From Magnetospirillum moscoviense (GTDB lineage: Bacteria; Pseudomonadota; Alphaproteobacteria; Rhodospirillales; Magnetospirillaceae), in the NCBI RefSeq assembly GCF_001650635.1, contig NZ_LWQU01000152.1, positions 1 through 64,000 on the forward strand: 64,000 nucleotides of DNA. Direction: 5' to 3'. The notes beneath the pieces are model-generated. The model did no database searches. It was not told where the DNA came from and worked only from the letters and a program-made list of their open reading frames with translations. The translations under genes were made by a program, and so were the position numbers. Shown here piece by piece: positions 19,933 to 31,962 of the stretch. Position 1 is the stretch's first letter. Each line of letters starts with the position of its first letter.

Positions 19933-22119
19933 TCAAGGAACTTTCGGTGATGGCCGCAAATTCCCGAGGGCTTTCATCCGGGCGTCACCGTCCAAACCGG
20001 CGACGTCCAGGGCGAAGCGCCGGCGCCAGTTGGGATGCTGATCGACGGTACCCGGCAGGTTCATCTGGCTGTCCTCGGCCAGGACGTCCTCGATCTGGAC
20101 CATCATCAGGGCGGCGCTGGACCGGGCCAGATAATGGTGGCCGGCGGCGGTCAGGGCCTGTCCCTGGGCGGCATCCAGCGGACCGGAGGTGGGAAAGTCG
20201 GGCGGCAGCAGGCCTTGCCCCGCCAGGGCCTCGACCATCAGGCGGCGGTCGGCTGCGCGGGCATCTTGTTCCTCGGCCGCCATGCCGTCGCGGGGATAGA
20301 GGTTCAGGCGGGCGCGGGCCTTGATGTCGGCCTCGTTCCACCAGCCCAGGATGCTGGGCAGGTCGTGGGTGGCGAAAATCGCCAGGGCCTGGGGCGAGAA
20401 CTCGTCGGGACGCTTGAAGCGGCCGTCGGTCTTCTCGAACACCATCACCCGATAGGCGAACAGCGAGGCCGCATCCATGCGTTCGCGGAAACCGTCGGGC
20501 ACGGTGCCCAGATCCTCGCCGATCACCAGGCAGCGGTTGCGCGCCGATTCCAGGGCCACCAGCCGGAACAGGTCATCGACCGGATAGCGGACATAGGCGC
20601 CCTGGTCGGCATCCACCCCCGGCGGCACCCAGTAAAGTCTCTGCAGCAGCATGGCGTGATCCAGCCGCAACGCGCCTGCATGGCGCATGTTGGCGGCCAG
20701 GATTTCGGCGAAGGGCCGATAGGCGGCTTCCCTCAGTGCGATGGGATTGAACGGCAGCAACCCCCAATCCTGCCCTTTCAGCGCCAGCGGGTCGGGCGGC
20801 GCGCCGACCGACAGGCCCAGCGCCAACAAATCCTGGTCGCCCCACGAATCGGCGCCGTCACCGGCGATGCCGACGCCCAGATCGCGATAAAGCCCGATGG
20901 TCGCCCCGGCGTCGCGCGCCGCCTGGTGGGCGGCGCCCAGCTGGCGGTCGGCCTCGAATTGCAGCCAGGCATAGAACTGGACGCGTTCGCTATTGTCGGC
21001 GGCGAAGCGGGCGACGGCCGGATTGGCGGGGTGGCGGAATTCCTCGGGCCAGTGGCGCCACCAGCCGTTTCCGTCCTTCAGGAAGCGCTCGTGCAGGGCC
21101 TCGAAGGTGGCGAACTGGGCAAGGGCCGCGCCGCCTGTCTGCTGGAAGGCGCGAAAGGCTTGGGCACGCTCGTCGTTCTCTGCCAGATGTTCCGAGCAGA
21201 ACCAGGCGTAAAGCGCTTCGAGCACCGGGCGCTGGACCCGGGCGACCTCGGCATAATCGACCAGCGGATAGCCCTTGACCCGGGCCAGCGTCGCCTGGAA
21301 CCCCGGCGAGGCGAAGGTGCGCTTGGCCTCGCGACAATGGCGGAATTCCGGGATGGCCTCGATGTCGAGATAGGTGACGTTGAGAAAACGCCGCGACGAC
21401 GGCGCATAGGGGCTGTAGCGCTCGGCGCAATTGGGGAACAAGGCGTGCAAGGGGTTGACACCGATGGTCTTGGCCCCCAGCCGGCCGGCCATTTGCCCCA
21501 GTTCGGCCAGGGCGCCGTAATGGCCGACACCCCAGTCGCTGCCGGTGCGAAGCGCATAGATCTGCGTCGCCAGGCCCCAGGCCCGCGCGCCCCCGGCCAC
21601 CTCGGGCGGCACATGGCCCTTGGCCGGGGCGACGATCACCGCCATCTCGGCCGTCTCGGTGCCGATCTCGACGCTCAGGCGGTGATAGCCGGGCGGCGGC
21701 AATTCCGGCAGGCGCAGCTTCCAGCGCTTGACCAGTTCGCCATCCACCCACCGTTCATCGATCCATTCCTGGGTGTCGATGGTGACGAAGGCCGAATGGC
21801 CCACCCCCATTTCCTCGGTCAAGGTCCAGCCCGCCGTCACCTTGTCCAGGTCGGCCGGCACGGTCAGCGTCACGAACGGATCGGCCTGGCCCGCGGTGAA
21901 CAGGGCCACCGGCTCCAGCCAGCGGCGCCACGGACGGTCCTCGAGCTGGGCCAAGGTGGCCGCCGCCTGGGATTCGTCGGCGGCGTCCAGCCCCATGGCG
22001 GCCAGGAAGGCCCGCTTGGTCGAGGCCGGCACCACCCGCCACTGGCCGTAGAAATCCCACCAGCCGTCCTCGATCCCGGCGAATCTGGCCAACCGGTCCA
22101 GCATTTCGGTCTCGCTCAT
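19933..22119 (-). CDS. malQ: 4-alpha-glucanotransferase (amylomaltase)
   Basis: Transfers maltodextrin segments between glucan chains. About 728 residues from the ATG at 22119, which overlaps the glgX stop by four bases (ATGA). The N-terminal ~170 residues are an extra domain typical of proteobacterial MalQ; the GH77 core follows with the nucleophile region GALRLDHAMLLQRLYWVP, the acid/base region CLVIGEDLGTVPDGF and FATHDLPSILGWW. Translationally coupled to glgX, consistent with joint processing of limit dextrins. Confidence 0.95.
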   Translation of the reverse strand: MSETEMLDRLARFAGIEDGWWDFYGQWRVVPASTKRAFLAAMGLDAADESQAAATLAQLEDRPWRRWLEPVALFTAGQADPFVTLTVPADLDKVTAGWTLTEEMGVGHSAFVTIDTQEWIDERWVDGELVKRWKLRLPELPPPGYHRLSVEIGTETAEMAVIVAPAKGHVPPEVAGGARAWGLATQIYALRTGSDWGVGHYGALAELGQMAGRLGAKTIGVNPLHALFPNCAERYSPYAPSSRRFLNVTYLDIEAIPEFRHCREAKRTFASPGFQATLARVKGYPLVDYAEVARVQRPVLEALYAWFCSEHLAENDERAQAFRAFQQTGGAALAQFATFEALHERFLKDGNGWWRHWPEEFRHPANPAVARFAADNSERVQFYAWLQFEADRQLGAAHQAARDAGATIGLYRDLGVGIAGDGADSWGDQDLLALGLSVGAPPDPLALKGQDWGLLPFNPIALREAAYRPFAEILAANMRHAGALRLDHAMLLQRLYWVPPGVDADQGAYVRYPVDDLFRLVALESARNRCLVIGEDLGTVPDGFRERMDAASLFAYRVMVFEKTDGRFKRPDEFSPQALAIFATHDLPSILGWWNEADIKARARLNLYPRDGMAAEEQDARAADRRLMVEALAGQGLLPPDFPTSGPLDAAQGQALTAAGHHYLARSSAALMMVQIEDVLAEDSQMNLPGTVDQHPNWRRRFALDVAGLDGDARMKALGNLRPSPKVP

Positions 22120-24239
22120 GGCGTTCCCCCTTCCCGACGCCGCAGAACGGCCAGCGAATGCGGTTTGACCGGGAACCGGCTGCCACCTTGGCACACTTCT
22201 TCCGGCCCAACCCGCCCGGGCCGCGCGGTATCCATCAACACTTCCCAGCTGTCGCCCATCTGCGGCGGCAAGGTGTAGAACAGGATTTCGGTATAGGCGT
22301 TCATCAGCACCATGTAGGTCTCGTCTGCATCCAACCGGCCGGCCCGCGAATCGACAACGCAGGATTCGCCGCCCAGCACGAAACCCAGCGAACGGGCGAA
22401 CGGCGCCGTCCAGTCGGCATTGGTCATCTCGGTCCCTTCGGGGGTGACCCAGGTGATGTCCTTGAGCTTGCCGCCCGCCACCCGGTCGCCCTTGAAGAAA
22501 TGCGGCCGCCGGAACACCGGATGCTCGCGCCGGAGCTTCATCAGCCCCTGGACGAAGGCCAGCAAGTCCTCGTCCACCTTGCCCCAATCGACCCAGCCGA
22601 CATCGTTGTCCTGGCAATAGGCGTTGTTGTTGCCGCCCTGGCTGCGGCCGAACTCGTCACCGGCCAGCAGCATCGGCACCCCTTGCGACAGCAGCAGCGT
22701 CGCCAGCATGTTGCGGATCTGGCGCGCCCGCAGCGAATTGATCGCCGGGCTGTCGGTCGGGCCCTCGGCGCCGCAGTTCCAGGAATAATTGGCGTCGGTG
22801 CCGTCGCGGTTGTCCTCGCCGTTGGCGACGTTCTGCTTCTTCTCATAGGTCACCAGGTCGGCCATGGTGAAGCCGTCGTGGCAGGTGACGAAGTTCAACG
22901 ACGCCCACGGTCGGCGCCCGCCCCAGCCGAACATGTCGGACGAGCCGGTCAGCCTTGATGCCATGTCGCCGATGATGCCGCCGTCGCCGCGCCAGAACCG
23001 GCGCACGGTGTCGCGGTAGCGGCCGTTCCATTCCGACCAGCCCGGCGGGAAGCCGCCCAGGCGATAGCCGTCGCCGCCGATGTCCCATGGCTCGGCGATC
23101 AGTTTGACCCGCGACAGCACCGGGTCCTGGCGCACCGCGTCCAGAAAACCCGAGCCGCCGTCGAAGCCCGATTTCTCGCGCGCCAGCGAGGCGGCCAGGT
23201 CGAAGCGGAAGCCATCGACATGCATTTCCTCGACCCAATAGCGCAAGGAATCCATCACCATCTGCAGCACGCGCGGATGGGACAACTGCAGGGTGTTGCC
23301 GCAGCCGGAATAATTCTCGTACCACCGCTCGGCACCGGGAACCAGCCGGTAGTAGCTGGCATTGTCGATGCCCTTGTAGGACAGGGTCGGCCCCAGATGG
23401 TTGCCCTCGGCGGTGTGGTTGTAGACGACGTCCAGGATCACCTCGATGCCGGCCTCGTGCAGGCGGCCGATCATCGTCTTGAAGTCGCCGTGCGGATTGG
23501 CACCGTAATAGCGCGGCTCGGCGGCGAAATAGGTGATGGGGTTGTAGCCCCAGTAATTGCGCAGGCCCTTTTCCACCAGGTGGCGTTCATCCACGCCGGC
23601 CTGGACCGGCAGCAACTCCACCGCCGTCACCCCCAGCTTGACCAGATGGTCGATCACCGCCGGGTGGGCCATCCCCAGGAAGGTGCCGCGCACCGCCGGC
23701 GGCACCTGCGGATGCTTCATGGTGAAGCCGCGCACATGCAACTCGTAGACCACGCTGTCGGACCAGGCGGTGTCGGGCCGGCGGTCGGCGCCCCAGGTGA
23801 AGGCGGTGTCGAGCACCTTGCATTTGGGCATGAAACGCGCATTGTCGCGCCGGTCCATGGCTAGGTCCAGCTTGCTCGAGCCCAGGCGGAAGGCGAAATG
23901 GGTGTCCGACCAGATCAGCGAGCCGGTCAGCGCCTTGGCGTAAGGGTCGATCAGCAGCTTGTCGGCGTTGAAGCGGTGGCCGCGATGGGGATCATAGGGG
24001 CCATGCACCCGGTAGCCGTACAACAGGCCCGGCCGGGCGTCGGGCAGATAGCCGTGCCACACCTCGTCGGTATATTCGGGCAGGGTGATCCGCTCGACCT
24101 CGCGGCCGTGCGCGTCGAACAGGCACAGATCGACCTTGGTGGCATTGGCCGAGAACAGCGCGAAATTGACGCCGTTGCCGTCCCAGGTGGCTCCCAGCGG
24201 ATAGGGCGATCCAGCCCAGATGCGGCGGCGGTGGGGCAT
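22116..24239 (-). CDS. glgX: glycogen debranching enzyme GlgX
   Basis: Isoamylase-type GH13 enzyme that hydrolyses alpha-1,6 branches of phosphorylase-limit dextrin. 707 residues. An N-terminal CBM48-like domain (GSPYPLGATWDGNGVNFALF) precedes the catalytic barrel with DVVYNHTAEGN, the nucleophile region VDGFRFDLAASLAR, the acid region KLIAEPWDIGGDGYRLG and VTCHDGFTMADLV. Its ATG overlaps the stop of the upstream DUF5615 gene by one base (TAATG), so translation of the toxin-like gene and glgX may be linked. Confidence 0.96.
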   Translation of the reverse strand: MPHRRRIWAGSPYPLGATWDGNGVNFALFSANATKVDLCLFDAHGREVERITLPEYTDEVWHGYLPDARPGLLYGYRVHGPYDPHRGHRFNADKLLIDPYAKALTGSLIWSDTHFAFRLGSSKLDLAMDRRDNARFMPKCKVLDTAFTWGADRRPDTAWSDSVVYELHVRGFTMKHPQVPPAVRGTFLGMAHPAVIDHLVKLGVTAVELLPVQAGVDERHLVEKGLRNYWGYNPITYFAAEPRYYGANPHGDFKTMIGRLHEAGIEVILDVVYNHTAEGNHLGPTLSYKGIDNASYYRLVPGAERWYENYSGCGNTLQLSHPRVLQMVMDSLRYWVEEMHVDGFRFDLAASLAREKSGFDGGSGFLDAVRQDPVLSRVKLIAEPWDIGGDGYRLGGFPPGWSEWNGRYRDTVRRFWRGDGGIIGDMASRLTGSSDMFGWGGRRPWASLNFVTCHDGFTMADLVTYEKKQNVANGEDNRDGTDANYSWNCGAEGPTDSPAINSLRARQIRNMLATLLLSQGVPMLLAGDEFGRSQGGNNNAYCQDNDVGWVDWGKVDEDLLAFVQGLMKLRREHPVFRRPHFFKGDRVAGGKLKDITWVTPEGTEMTNADWTAPFARSLGFVLGGESCVVDSRAGRLDADETYMVLMNAYTEILFYTLPPQMGDSWEVLMDTARPGRVGPEEVCQGGSRFPVKPHSLAVLRRREGGTP

Positions 24240-24619
24240 TAGCGGAGCTCGTCAGGAGGCAGGTTCGACAGGCGGATGTCGGTGGCCGAATGGACCTCGA
24301 CCACCCGGTTGATGGTGTGGTCTAAACCGCCGACAAAGTCCAGGGCCGCCTCGAACAAAACGATCTGTTCGGCCAGGCGGGTCTGCGGCAGGATGATCAC
24401 CAGCCCGTCATGCCATTCGACCTCGGCGAACAATTTCAGGAAATCGCGGGCATTGTTGGTGACGAAGCAATATTCGCCGGCCAAAATAATGTCGATCAGA
24501 TTGTAATCCTGATAGCCCGCCTTCCCCAGAAACCGCACATGGGTCGCATCGACACCGCGCGCCTGGGCGCGGGCGACCAGCGTCGGACTGAGGCATTCGT
24601 CGAGCAGCAGACGAAGCAT
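24239..24619 (-). CDS. DUF5615-type PIN-like protein, putative toxin
   Basis: 126 residues. The N-terminus LRLLLDECLSPTLVARAQ and the later YCFVTNNARDFLKL match the compact PIN-like fold of DUF5615 (Mut7-C related) proteins, in which the early Asp/Glu and the late Asp are thought to bind metal for RNase activity. It follows a DUF433 gene by six bases, the usual partner, so the pair looks like a type II toxin-antitoxin module. Unusually it sits inside the glycogen operon and ends on the glgX start codon. Activity as a toxin is inferred from family and pairing only. Confidence 0.82.
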   Translation of the reverse strand: MLRLLLDECLSPTLVARAQARGVDATHVRFLGKAGYQDYNLIDIILAGEYCFVTNNARDFLKLFAEVEWHDGLVIILPQTRLAEQIVLFEAALDFVGGLDHTINRVVEVHSATDIRLSNLPPDELR

Positions 24620-24625
24620 GGCGGC

Positions 24626-24844
24626 TTATAAGGCCGCCTCGGGATGAGACCGGGCGTAATCCAACGCCGCGTTGACGTCACCCAGCGTCAGATAGGGATA
24701 GGTTTCCAGAATCTCCAGCGCGCTTGCCCCTTGCGCCGCCAGCCGCCCGATCAGATGCGCCGGCACGCGGGTCCCGCGAATCACCGGAATTCCGCCCATG
24801 ACGTTGGGATCGACGATCACTTCCGATGCTCGGCGCCGGGCCAT
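24626..24844 (-). CDS. DUF433 protein, putative antitoxin
   Basis: 72 residues from the ATG at 24844, which has GGAGAA upstream; an earlier ATG at 24871 lacks such support. The sequence shows the DUF433 signature VDPNVMGGIPVIRGTRVPAHLI followed by ILETYPYLTLGDVNAALDYA, a small winged-helix fold usually encoded beside DUF5615 toxins. It probably neutralises the downstream PIN-like protein and may autoregulate. It begins 38 bases after the glgB stop. Confidence 0.85.
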   Translation of the reverse strand: MARRRASEVIVDPNVMGGIPVIRGTRVPAHLIGRLAAQGASALEILETYPYLTLGDVNAALDYARSHPEAAL

Positions 24845-24882
24845 CGGCTTCTCCTTGGTCTGACGCAGCATAGTCTACACCA

Positions 24883-27084
24883 TCACCGCGCCCGTTTGAA
24901 CACCGCCACCGCCAAGGGCGGCAAGGTCAGGGCCAGGGAATAGGCCTGGCCGTGCCAGGGCTGCGGCTCGGCCTGGCGGCCGCCGTCATTGTGAACGTCC
25001 GAGCCGCCATACCAGTGCGAATCGGAATTGAAGATCTCGTGCCAGAAGCCGTCGGCCGGCACGCCGATGCGGTAGCCGTGGCGCACCAAGGGCGTCAGGT
25101 TGGCCACCACCAGGCAGATATCGTCGGAATCGATACCCTTGCGGACGAAGGACAGAACCGAATTGTCGCGGTCGTTGCAATCGATCCAGGCGAAGCCGGC
25201 CGCCTCGCAATCCAATTGGTGCAGGGCGGGCTCGACCCGGTACAGCCGGTTCAGGTCCTTGACCATGCGGCGCACGCCATCATGCTGGTGGTCGTCCAGC
25301 AGATGCCAGTCCAGCGAGCCCTCGCAATCCCATTCGCGTTCCTGGCCGAATTCCTGGCCCATGAACAGCAGCTTCTTGCCCGGATGGGTCCACATGAAGG
25401 CGTAATAGGCGCGCAGATTGGCGAACTTCTGCCAGCGATCGCCCGGCATGCGGGCCAGGATCGAGCCCTTGCCGTGCACGACCTCGTCATGGGACAGCGG
25501 CAGCACGAAATTTTCGTGGAAGGCGTACAGCAGGCCGAAGGTCAGATCGTCGTGGTGATAGCGGCGGTGGATCGGGTCCTTCGAGAAATAGCGCAACGTG
25601 TCGTGCATCCAGCCCATGTTCCACTTGAAACCAAAGCCCAGGCCGCCCAGCCAGGTCGGGCGCGACACCGCCGGCCAGGCGGTGGATTCCTCGGCGATGG
25701 TCATGGCGCCGGGATGTTCGGCGTAGACCACCTCGTTCATGTGGCGCAGGAAGCCGATGGCCTCCAGATTCTCGTTGCCGCCATGTTCGTTGGCGATCCA
25801 CTCGCCCGGCTGGCGCGAATAATCCAGGTACAGCATCGAGGCCACCGCATCGACCCTGAGCCCGTCGACATGGTACTGCTCCATCCAATAGAGCGCGTTC
25901 GAATACAGGAAGTTGCGGACCTCGGTGCGGCCGTAATTGTAGATATGGGTGTCCCAGTCCTTGTGCAGGCCCTTCCGGGGGTCCTCGTGCTCATAAAGGT
26001 GGGTGCCGTCGAAACGGTGCAGCCCGTGCGCGTCGCGCGGGAAATGGCCGGCCACCCAATCGACGATCACCCCGATGCCGGCCTGGTGCAGCGCCTCGAT
26101 CAGCGCGCGGAAATCCTCGGGCGTTCCATGGCGTGAGGTGGGCGCGAACAGGCCGACCGGCTGATAGCCCCACGATCCAGAAAACGGATGTTCGTGCACC
26201 GGCAACAGCTCGACATGGGTGAAGCCCATGTCGCGGACATAATCGACCAGTTGCTCGGCCATCTCGACATAGCTTAGCGGGCGGTTGCCGTCTTCCGGCA
26301 CGCGCCGCCACGAGCCCAGATGGACTTCCAGGATGCTGATGGGGGCATGGCGGTCGTTGCGGGCCGCCTGGCCCTGCATCCAGGCGCCGTCGGACCATTC
26401 GCGCGGCGCCAGGTCCCACACCACCGAGGCGGTCTTGGGCGGCACCTCGGCGTAATGGCCGTAAGGGTCGGCCTTCAGGGGCAGCAGGGCGCCGCCCGCA
26501 TCGACCAGTTCGAACTTGTAAATGGTGCCGGCAGCCAGGCCGGGGATGAACAGCTCCCACACCCCGGCGCCGTGGCGCAACCGCATCGGATGGCGCCTGC
26601 CGTCCCAATGATTGAAGTCGCCCACCACCGAAACCCGGCTGGCATTGGGCGCCCACAGGGCGAAGTGCACGCCGTCGCTTCCCTCGTGACAAACCAAGTG
26701 CGCGCCCAGCTTCTCGAAGGTGCGCAGATGGCGCCCCTCGACCAGCAGATGGATGTCCAACTCGCCCAGCACCGGGCCGAACCGATAGGGGTCGTCGATG
26801 ATCTGCCCGCCGCCGTCGGGGAACTCCAGCCGCAGGCGATAGGCCGGCTTGTCGGCCGTGGCGACACGGGCCGCGAACGCTCCGTCGGCATGGACCTTAT
26901 CCATCGCGGTCTCGGCGCCATCGACCACCAGCCAGGCCTTGGCCGCCTGCGGGGCCAAGGCGCGGACCACCCAGCCCGACTTGGCGGGATGGGCTCCCAG
27001 GACCGCGAAGGGATCGCCATGCCGGCCGGCCAGCAAGGCCTGGACGTCGGAAGTTGGGAACAGGTCGGTACCAGCGCGGGCCAT
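24883..27084 (-). CDS. glgB: 1,4-alpha-glucan branching enzyme
   Basis: Introduces alpha-1,6 branches into glycogen. 733 residues with the long N-terminal region (N1 plus CBM48) typical of the E. coli-type enzyme: [17 protein letters not shown] at the start, then [21 protein letters not shown]. The GH13 barrel shows [15 protein letters not shown], the nucleophile region [17 protein letters not shown], the acid region [15 protein letters not shown] and [14 protein letters not shown]. First gene of the leftward glycogen operon; the 166 bases upstream separate it from a divergent small gene. Confidence 0.97.
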   Translation of the reverse strand: MARAGTDLFPTSDVQALLAGRHGDPFAVLGAHPAKSGWVVRALAPQAAKAWLVVDGAETAMDKVHADGAFAARVATADKPAYRLRLEFPDGGGQIIDDPYRFGPVLGELDIHLLVEGRHLRTFEKLGAHLVCHEGSDGVHFALWAPNASRVSVVGDFNHWDGRRHPMRLRHGAGVWELFIPGLAAGTIYKFELVDAGGALLPLKADPYGHYAEVPPKTASVVWDLAPREWSDGAWMQGQAARNDRHAPISILEVHLGSWRRVPEDGNRPLSYVEMAEQLVDYVRDMGFTHVELLPVHEHPFSGSWGYQPVGLFAPTSRHGTPEDFRALIEALHQAGIGVIVDWVAGHFPRDAHGLHRFDGTHLYEHEDPRKGLHKDWDTHIYNYGRTEVRNFLYSNALYWMEQYHVDGLRVDAVASMLYLDYSRQPGEWIANEHGGNENLEAIGFLRHMNEVVYAEHPGAMTIAEESTAWPAVSRPTWLGGLGFGFKWNMGWMHDTLRYFSKDPIHRRYHHDDLTFGLLYAFHENFVLPLSHDEVVHGKGSILARMPGDRWQKFANLRAYYAFMWTHPGKKLLFMGQEFGQEREWDCEGSLDWHLLDDHQHDGVRRMVKDLNRLYRVEPALHQLDCEAAGFAWIDCNDRDNSVLSFVRKGIDSDDICLVVANLTPLVRHGYRIGVPADGFWHEIFNSDSHWYGGSDVHNDGGRQAEPQPWHGQAYSLALTLPPLAVAVFKRAR

Positions 27085-27203
27085 GGGGTGATCTCTTCGA
27101 ATGCTTCGAACGTTCTTGGTAGCAGGGTTTGCCTCGACCCGCTACCGGCAACGATTAGCCTTTCCGATTATCCCCAAATCTGGTAGAGGTTTGCGCCGAG
27201 GGG

Positions 27204-27225
27204 ACCGGCTGATTCCTAAGCCGGT
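27204..27225 (+). promoter_or_regulatory. leader hairpin before the two-TM miniprotein
   Basis: ACCGGCT (27204-27210) pairs with AGCCGGT (27219-27225), loop of eight bases, followed by ATTGTTGTCTT and the AAGGAG ribosome binding site of the next gene at 27237. It could be a weak terminator for readthrough or a 5' leader structure. Confidence 0.4.
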
Positions 27226-27250
27226 ATTGTTGTCTTAAGGAGCGTGTCCA

Positions 27251-27451
27251 ATGAGCGTCCTTCCCAAGGTTCTGGGTCTGGTTGTCGCCGGCGTCCTGGT
27301 GATTGCCCTTTATTTGGCGGTTCCGGTGCTGGGCGCCCTGCTGGGTCCGGCTAGCCCGACCGGCTATGCGATCTATCTGGGCCTGCTGCTCACCGCCGTG
27401 TTCACGTCGGGTGTGATGTATCTGGCCTCGACCGGCGGCGGCGAAGAGTAA
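27251..27451 (+). CDS. two-helix membrane miniprotein of unknown function
   Basis: 66 residues with a strong AAGGAG ribosome binding site eight bases upstream. Two hydrophobic segments are separated by a short Pro/Gly turn: residues ~7-31 (LGLVVAGVLVIALYLAVPVL) and ~40-60 (AIYLGLLLTAVFTSGVMYLA), ending GGGEE. I do not recognise the family. It is a single-gene unit between glgB (divergent) and cytochrome c' (convergent). The good start signal and membrane profile support a real protein. Confidence 0.75.
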   Translation: MSVLPKVLGLVVAGVLVIALYLAVPVLGALLGPASPTGYAIYLGLLLTAVFTSGVMYLASTGGGEE

Positions 27452-27482
27452 TCTTTCCCGCTTGTTCGGCAGACAAGGATTT

Positions 27483-27510
27483 CGCCCGGCCCCCAATCAG
27501 GGGCCGGGCG
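27483..27510. terminator. hairpin between convergent genes
   Basis: Perfect 11-bp stem CGCCCGGCCCC / GGGGCCGGGCG with loop CAATCA. It has no clear T-run on either side, so it may be a stabilising 3' end or weak bidirectional terminator for the miniprotein gene and cytochrome c' gene. Confidence 0.7.
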
Positions 27511-27528
27511 ATGTCATTTCAGGGTCGT

Positions 27529-27981
27529 TTATTCCTTGCGGAAGTTGTCGTGGCAGCCCTTGCAGGCCTTGCCGACATCAGCCGCCGCCATCTTGGTGGC
27601 GTCGGCGTTGCCCGACGCGGCCGCAGCCTGCAGCTTGACGGCGGCCTCGCCCATCATGGCCCAGCCCTTGGCGAAATCGGCCGAGCCGAAGGCTTCCGGC
27701 TTGGTGTTGGCGCCCGACAGGGATTCGGTGCCCTTGGCCCAGGCCATCGGCGCCATCTTGGCGATGGCGGCGACGTTCTCGGCCTTGGCTGCGGCGTCGG
27801 CCGGCAGATCGCCCTTGCCCTGCAGCCACGCCCCGATGGGGCCGAAATTCATCCGCACCGCCTGCATCAGACCCTGACGCATCTTCAGGGCTTCTTCCGG
27901 CTTCTGCTGGGCCGCGGCCGGCTGGGCGGCGGCGATGGCCAGGGTGGCGATGATCACGCTCGAACCAATGAAATAACGCAT
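27529..27981 (-). CDS. cytochrome c' (class II cytochrome c)
   Basis: Periplasmic haem protein, 150 residues. A signal peptide (MRYFIGSSVIIATLAIAAAQ, cleavage likely after AAA near residue 24) is followed by a four-helix-bundle sequence beginning EEALKMRQGLMQAV and ending with the haem-binding motif CKGCH about ten residues from the C-terminus, the hallmark of cytochrome c'. Members bind NO and help resist nitrosative stress in denitrifying and phototrophic alphaproteobacteria. GGAGGAA precedes the ATG. Monocistronic. Confidence 0.95.
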   Translation of the reverse strand: MRYFIGSSVIIATLAIAAAQPAAAQQKPEEALKMRQGLMQAVRMNFGPIGAWLQGKGDLPADAAAKAENVAAIAKMAPMAWAKGTESLSGANTKPEAFGSADFAKGWAMMGEAAVKLQAAAASGNADATKMAAADVGKACKGCHDNFRKE

Positions 27982-28154
27982 GGAAATTCCTCCGTTCCGG
28001 GGTCGAATGAACCGTCTTTTATAAGGGTGTCTCGCAACTAAGGTCGGTGATCATGTCACGAATCGCGCTGCGGTTGCCCCCTGATTCCCGTTACCATATT
28101 GGGAGTTAGAAAAAATTTGTGAAGTCCCTGCCCGTTTCCCATCCCATCGAGTAG

Positions 28155-30509
<2,355 letters not shown>

Positions 30510-30568
30510 CCCGAATATGACGGCGGAAGCTTCGGCTTCCGCCACTTTTTTGAATAAGGATGCCAACA

Positions 30569-31789
30569 ATGAACAAGATCAAGGTCGCCAATCCGGTCGT
30601 CGAACTCGATGGCGACGAAATGACTCGGATCATCTGGAAGTTCATCAAGGACAAGCTGATCCTGCCCTATCTCGACATCGACCTGAAGTACTACGACCTC
30701 GGCGTCGAGCACCGCGACGCCACCAACGACCAGGTCACCGTCGATTCGGCCGAAGCGATCAAGAAGTACGGCGTCGGCGTCAAGTGCGCCACCATCACCC
30801 CGGACGAGGCGCGGGTGAAGGAGTTCAACCTCAAGAAGATGTGGAAGTCGCCCAACGGCACCATCCGCAACATCCTTGACGGCACCGTCTTCCGCGAGCC
30901 GATCATCTGCAAGAACGTGCCGCGCCTGGTGCCGGGCTGGACCAAGCCGATCGTCATCGGCCGCCATGCCTTCGGCGACCAGTACAAGGCCACCGACTTC
31001 AAGGTGCCAGGTGCCGGCAAGCTGACCATCAAGTTCGAGGGTGTCGACGGCCAGGTCATCGAGCACGAAGTGTTCGAGTTCCCCGGCGCCGGCGTGGCCA
31101 TGGGCATGTACAACCTGGACGAATCCATCGCCGGCTTCGCCCGGGCCTGCTTCAATTACGGCCTGATGAAGAAGTGGCCGGTCTATCTGTCGACCAAGAA
31201 CACGATCCTCAAGGCCTATGACGGGCGCTTCAAGGACATCTTCCAGGAAATCTACGACCGCGAGTTCAAGGCCGCCTTCGACAAGGAAGGCATGACCTAC
31301 GAACACCGCCTGATCGACGACATGGTCGCTTCGGCGCTGAAGTGGTCGGGCGAGTTCGTGTGGGCCTGTAAGAACTATGACGGCGACGTCCAGTCCGACA
31401 CCGTGGCTCAGGGCTTCGGCTCGCTGGGTCTGATGACGTCGGTGCTGATGAGCCCCGACGGCAAGACCGTCGAGGCCGAGGCGGCCCACGGCACGGTGAC
31501 GCGCCATTACCGCGAGCACCAGAAGGGCAAGGAGACCTCGACCAACCCAATCGCCTCGATCTTCGCCTGGACGCGCGGCCTGTTCTACCGCGCCCAGTTC
31601 GACGGCACCCCGGCGGTGGCCGACTTCGCCCTGGCCCTGGAACAGGTCTGCGTCGAGACGGTGGAATCGGGCTTCATGACCAAGGACCTGGCCATCCTGA
31701 TCGGCCCCGGCCAGTCGTGGCTGACCACCCAGCAGTTCCTGGCCAAGCTGGACGAGAATTTGAAGATCAAGATGGGCATCGCCGCCTGA
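30569..31789 (+). CDS. icd: isocitrate dehydrogenase (NADP), homodimeric eukaryote-like type
   Basis: Same reaction as the preceding gene but from the dimeric family. 406 residues from the ATG at 30569, which has AAGGA eight bases upstream; another ATG at 30560 falls inside that site. Motifs are [17 protein letters not shown] at the N-terminus, [20 protein letters not shown] with the substrate-binding serine, [20 protein letters not shown] with metal-binding Asp, and [17 protein letters not shown] for NADP. Followed by a strong terminator. Confidence 0.97.
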   Translation: MNKIKVANPVVELDGDEMTRIIWKFIKDKLILPYLDIDLKYYDLGVEHRDATNDQVTVDSAEAIKKYGVGVKCATITPDEARVKEFNLKKMWKSPNGTIRNILDGTVFREPIICKNVPRLVPGWTKPIVIGRHAFGDQYKATDFKVPGAGKLTIKFEGVDGQVIEHEVFEFPGAGVAMGMYNLDESIAGFARACFNYGLMKKWPVYLSTKNTILKAYDGRFKDIFQEIYDREFKAAFDKEGMTYEHRLIDDMVASALKWSGEFVWACKNYDGDVQSDTVAQGFGSLGLMTSVLMSPDGKTVEAEAAHGTVTRHYREHQKGKETSTNPIASIFAWTRGLFYRAQFDGTPAVADFALALEQVCVETVESGFMTKDLAILIGPGQSWLTTQQFLAKLDENLKIKMGIAA

Positions 31790-31810
31790 TCTTTTCTTCG
31801 ATCCGACAAC

Positions 31811-31846
31811 CCCCCGCCGGAGCGATCCGGCGGGGGTTTTGTTTTG
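31811..31846 (+). terminator. rho-independent terminator of icd
   Basis: Perfect 10-bp stem CCCCCGCCGG / CCGGCGGGGG with loop AGCGAT, followed directly by TTTTGTTTT. It lies 21 bases after the icd stop. Confidence 0.93.
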
Positions 31847-31876
31847 GGATCACGTGATACCGGTACCGTGGTTTGG

Positions 31877-31898
31877 GTTGGGAAGGCGCCTTTCCAAC
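31877..31898. promoter_or_regulatory. near-perfect palindrome upstream of an unknown gene
   Basis: A 22-base palindrome, GTTGGGAAGGC facing GCCTTTCCAAC, in which only one of the eleven base pairs is non-Watson-Crick (G-T) and the central AAGGCGCCTT is perfect. It sits between the icd terminator and the start of the next gene, a plausible operator site for a dimeric regulator. No matching regulator is adjacent. Confidence 0.45.
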
Positions 31899-31962
31899 CG
31901 AGAGCGAGTTGTCAAAGCACCTTGGGGCTGCGAAAATTCTGGCGAATTACCGCGACGAGGGT

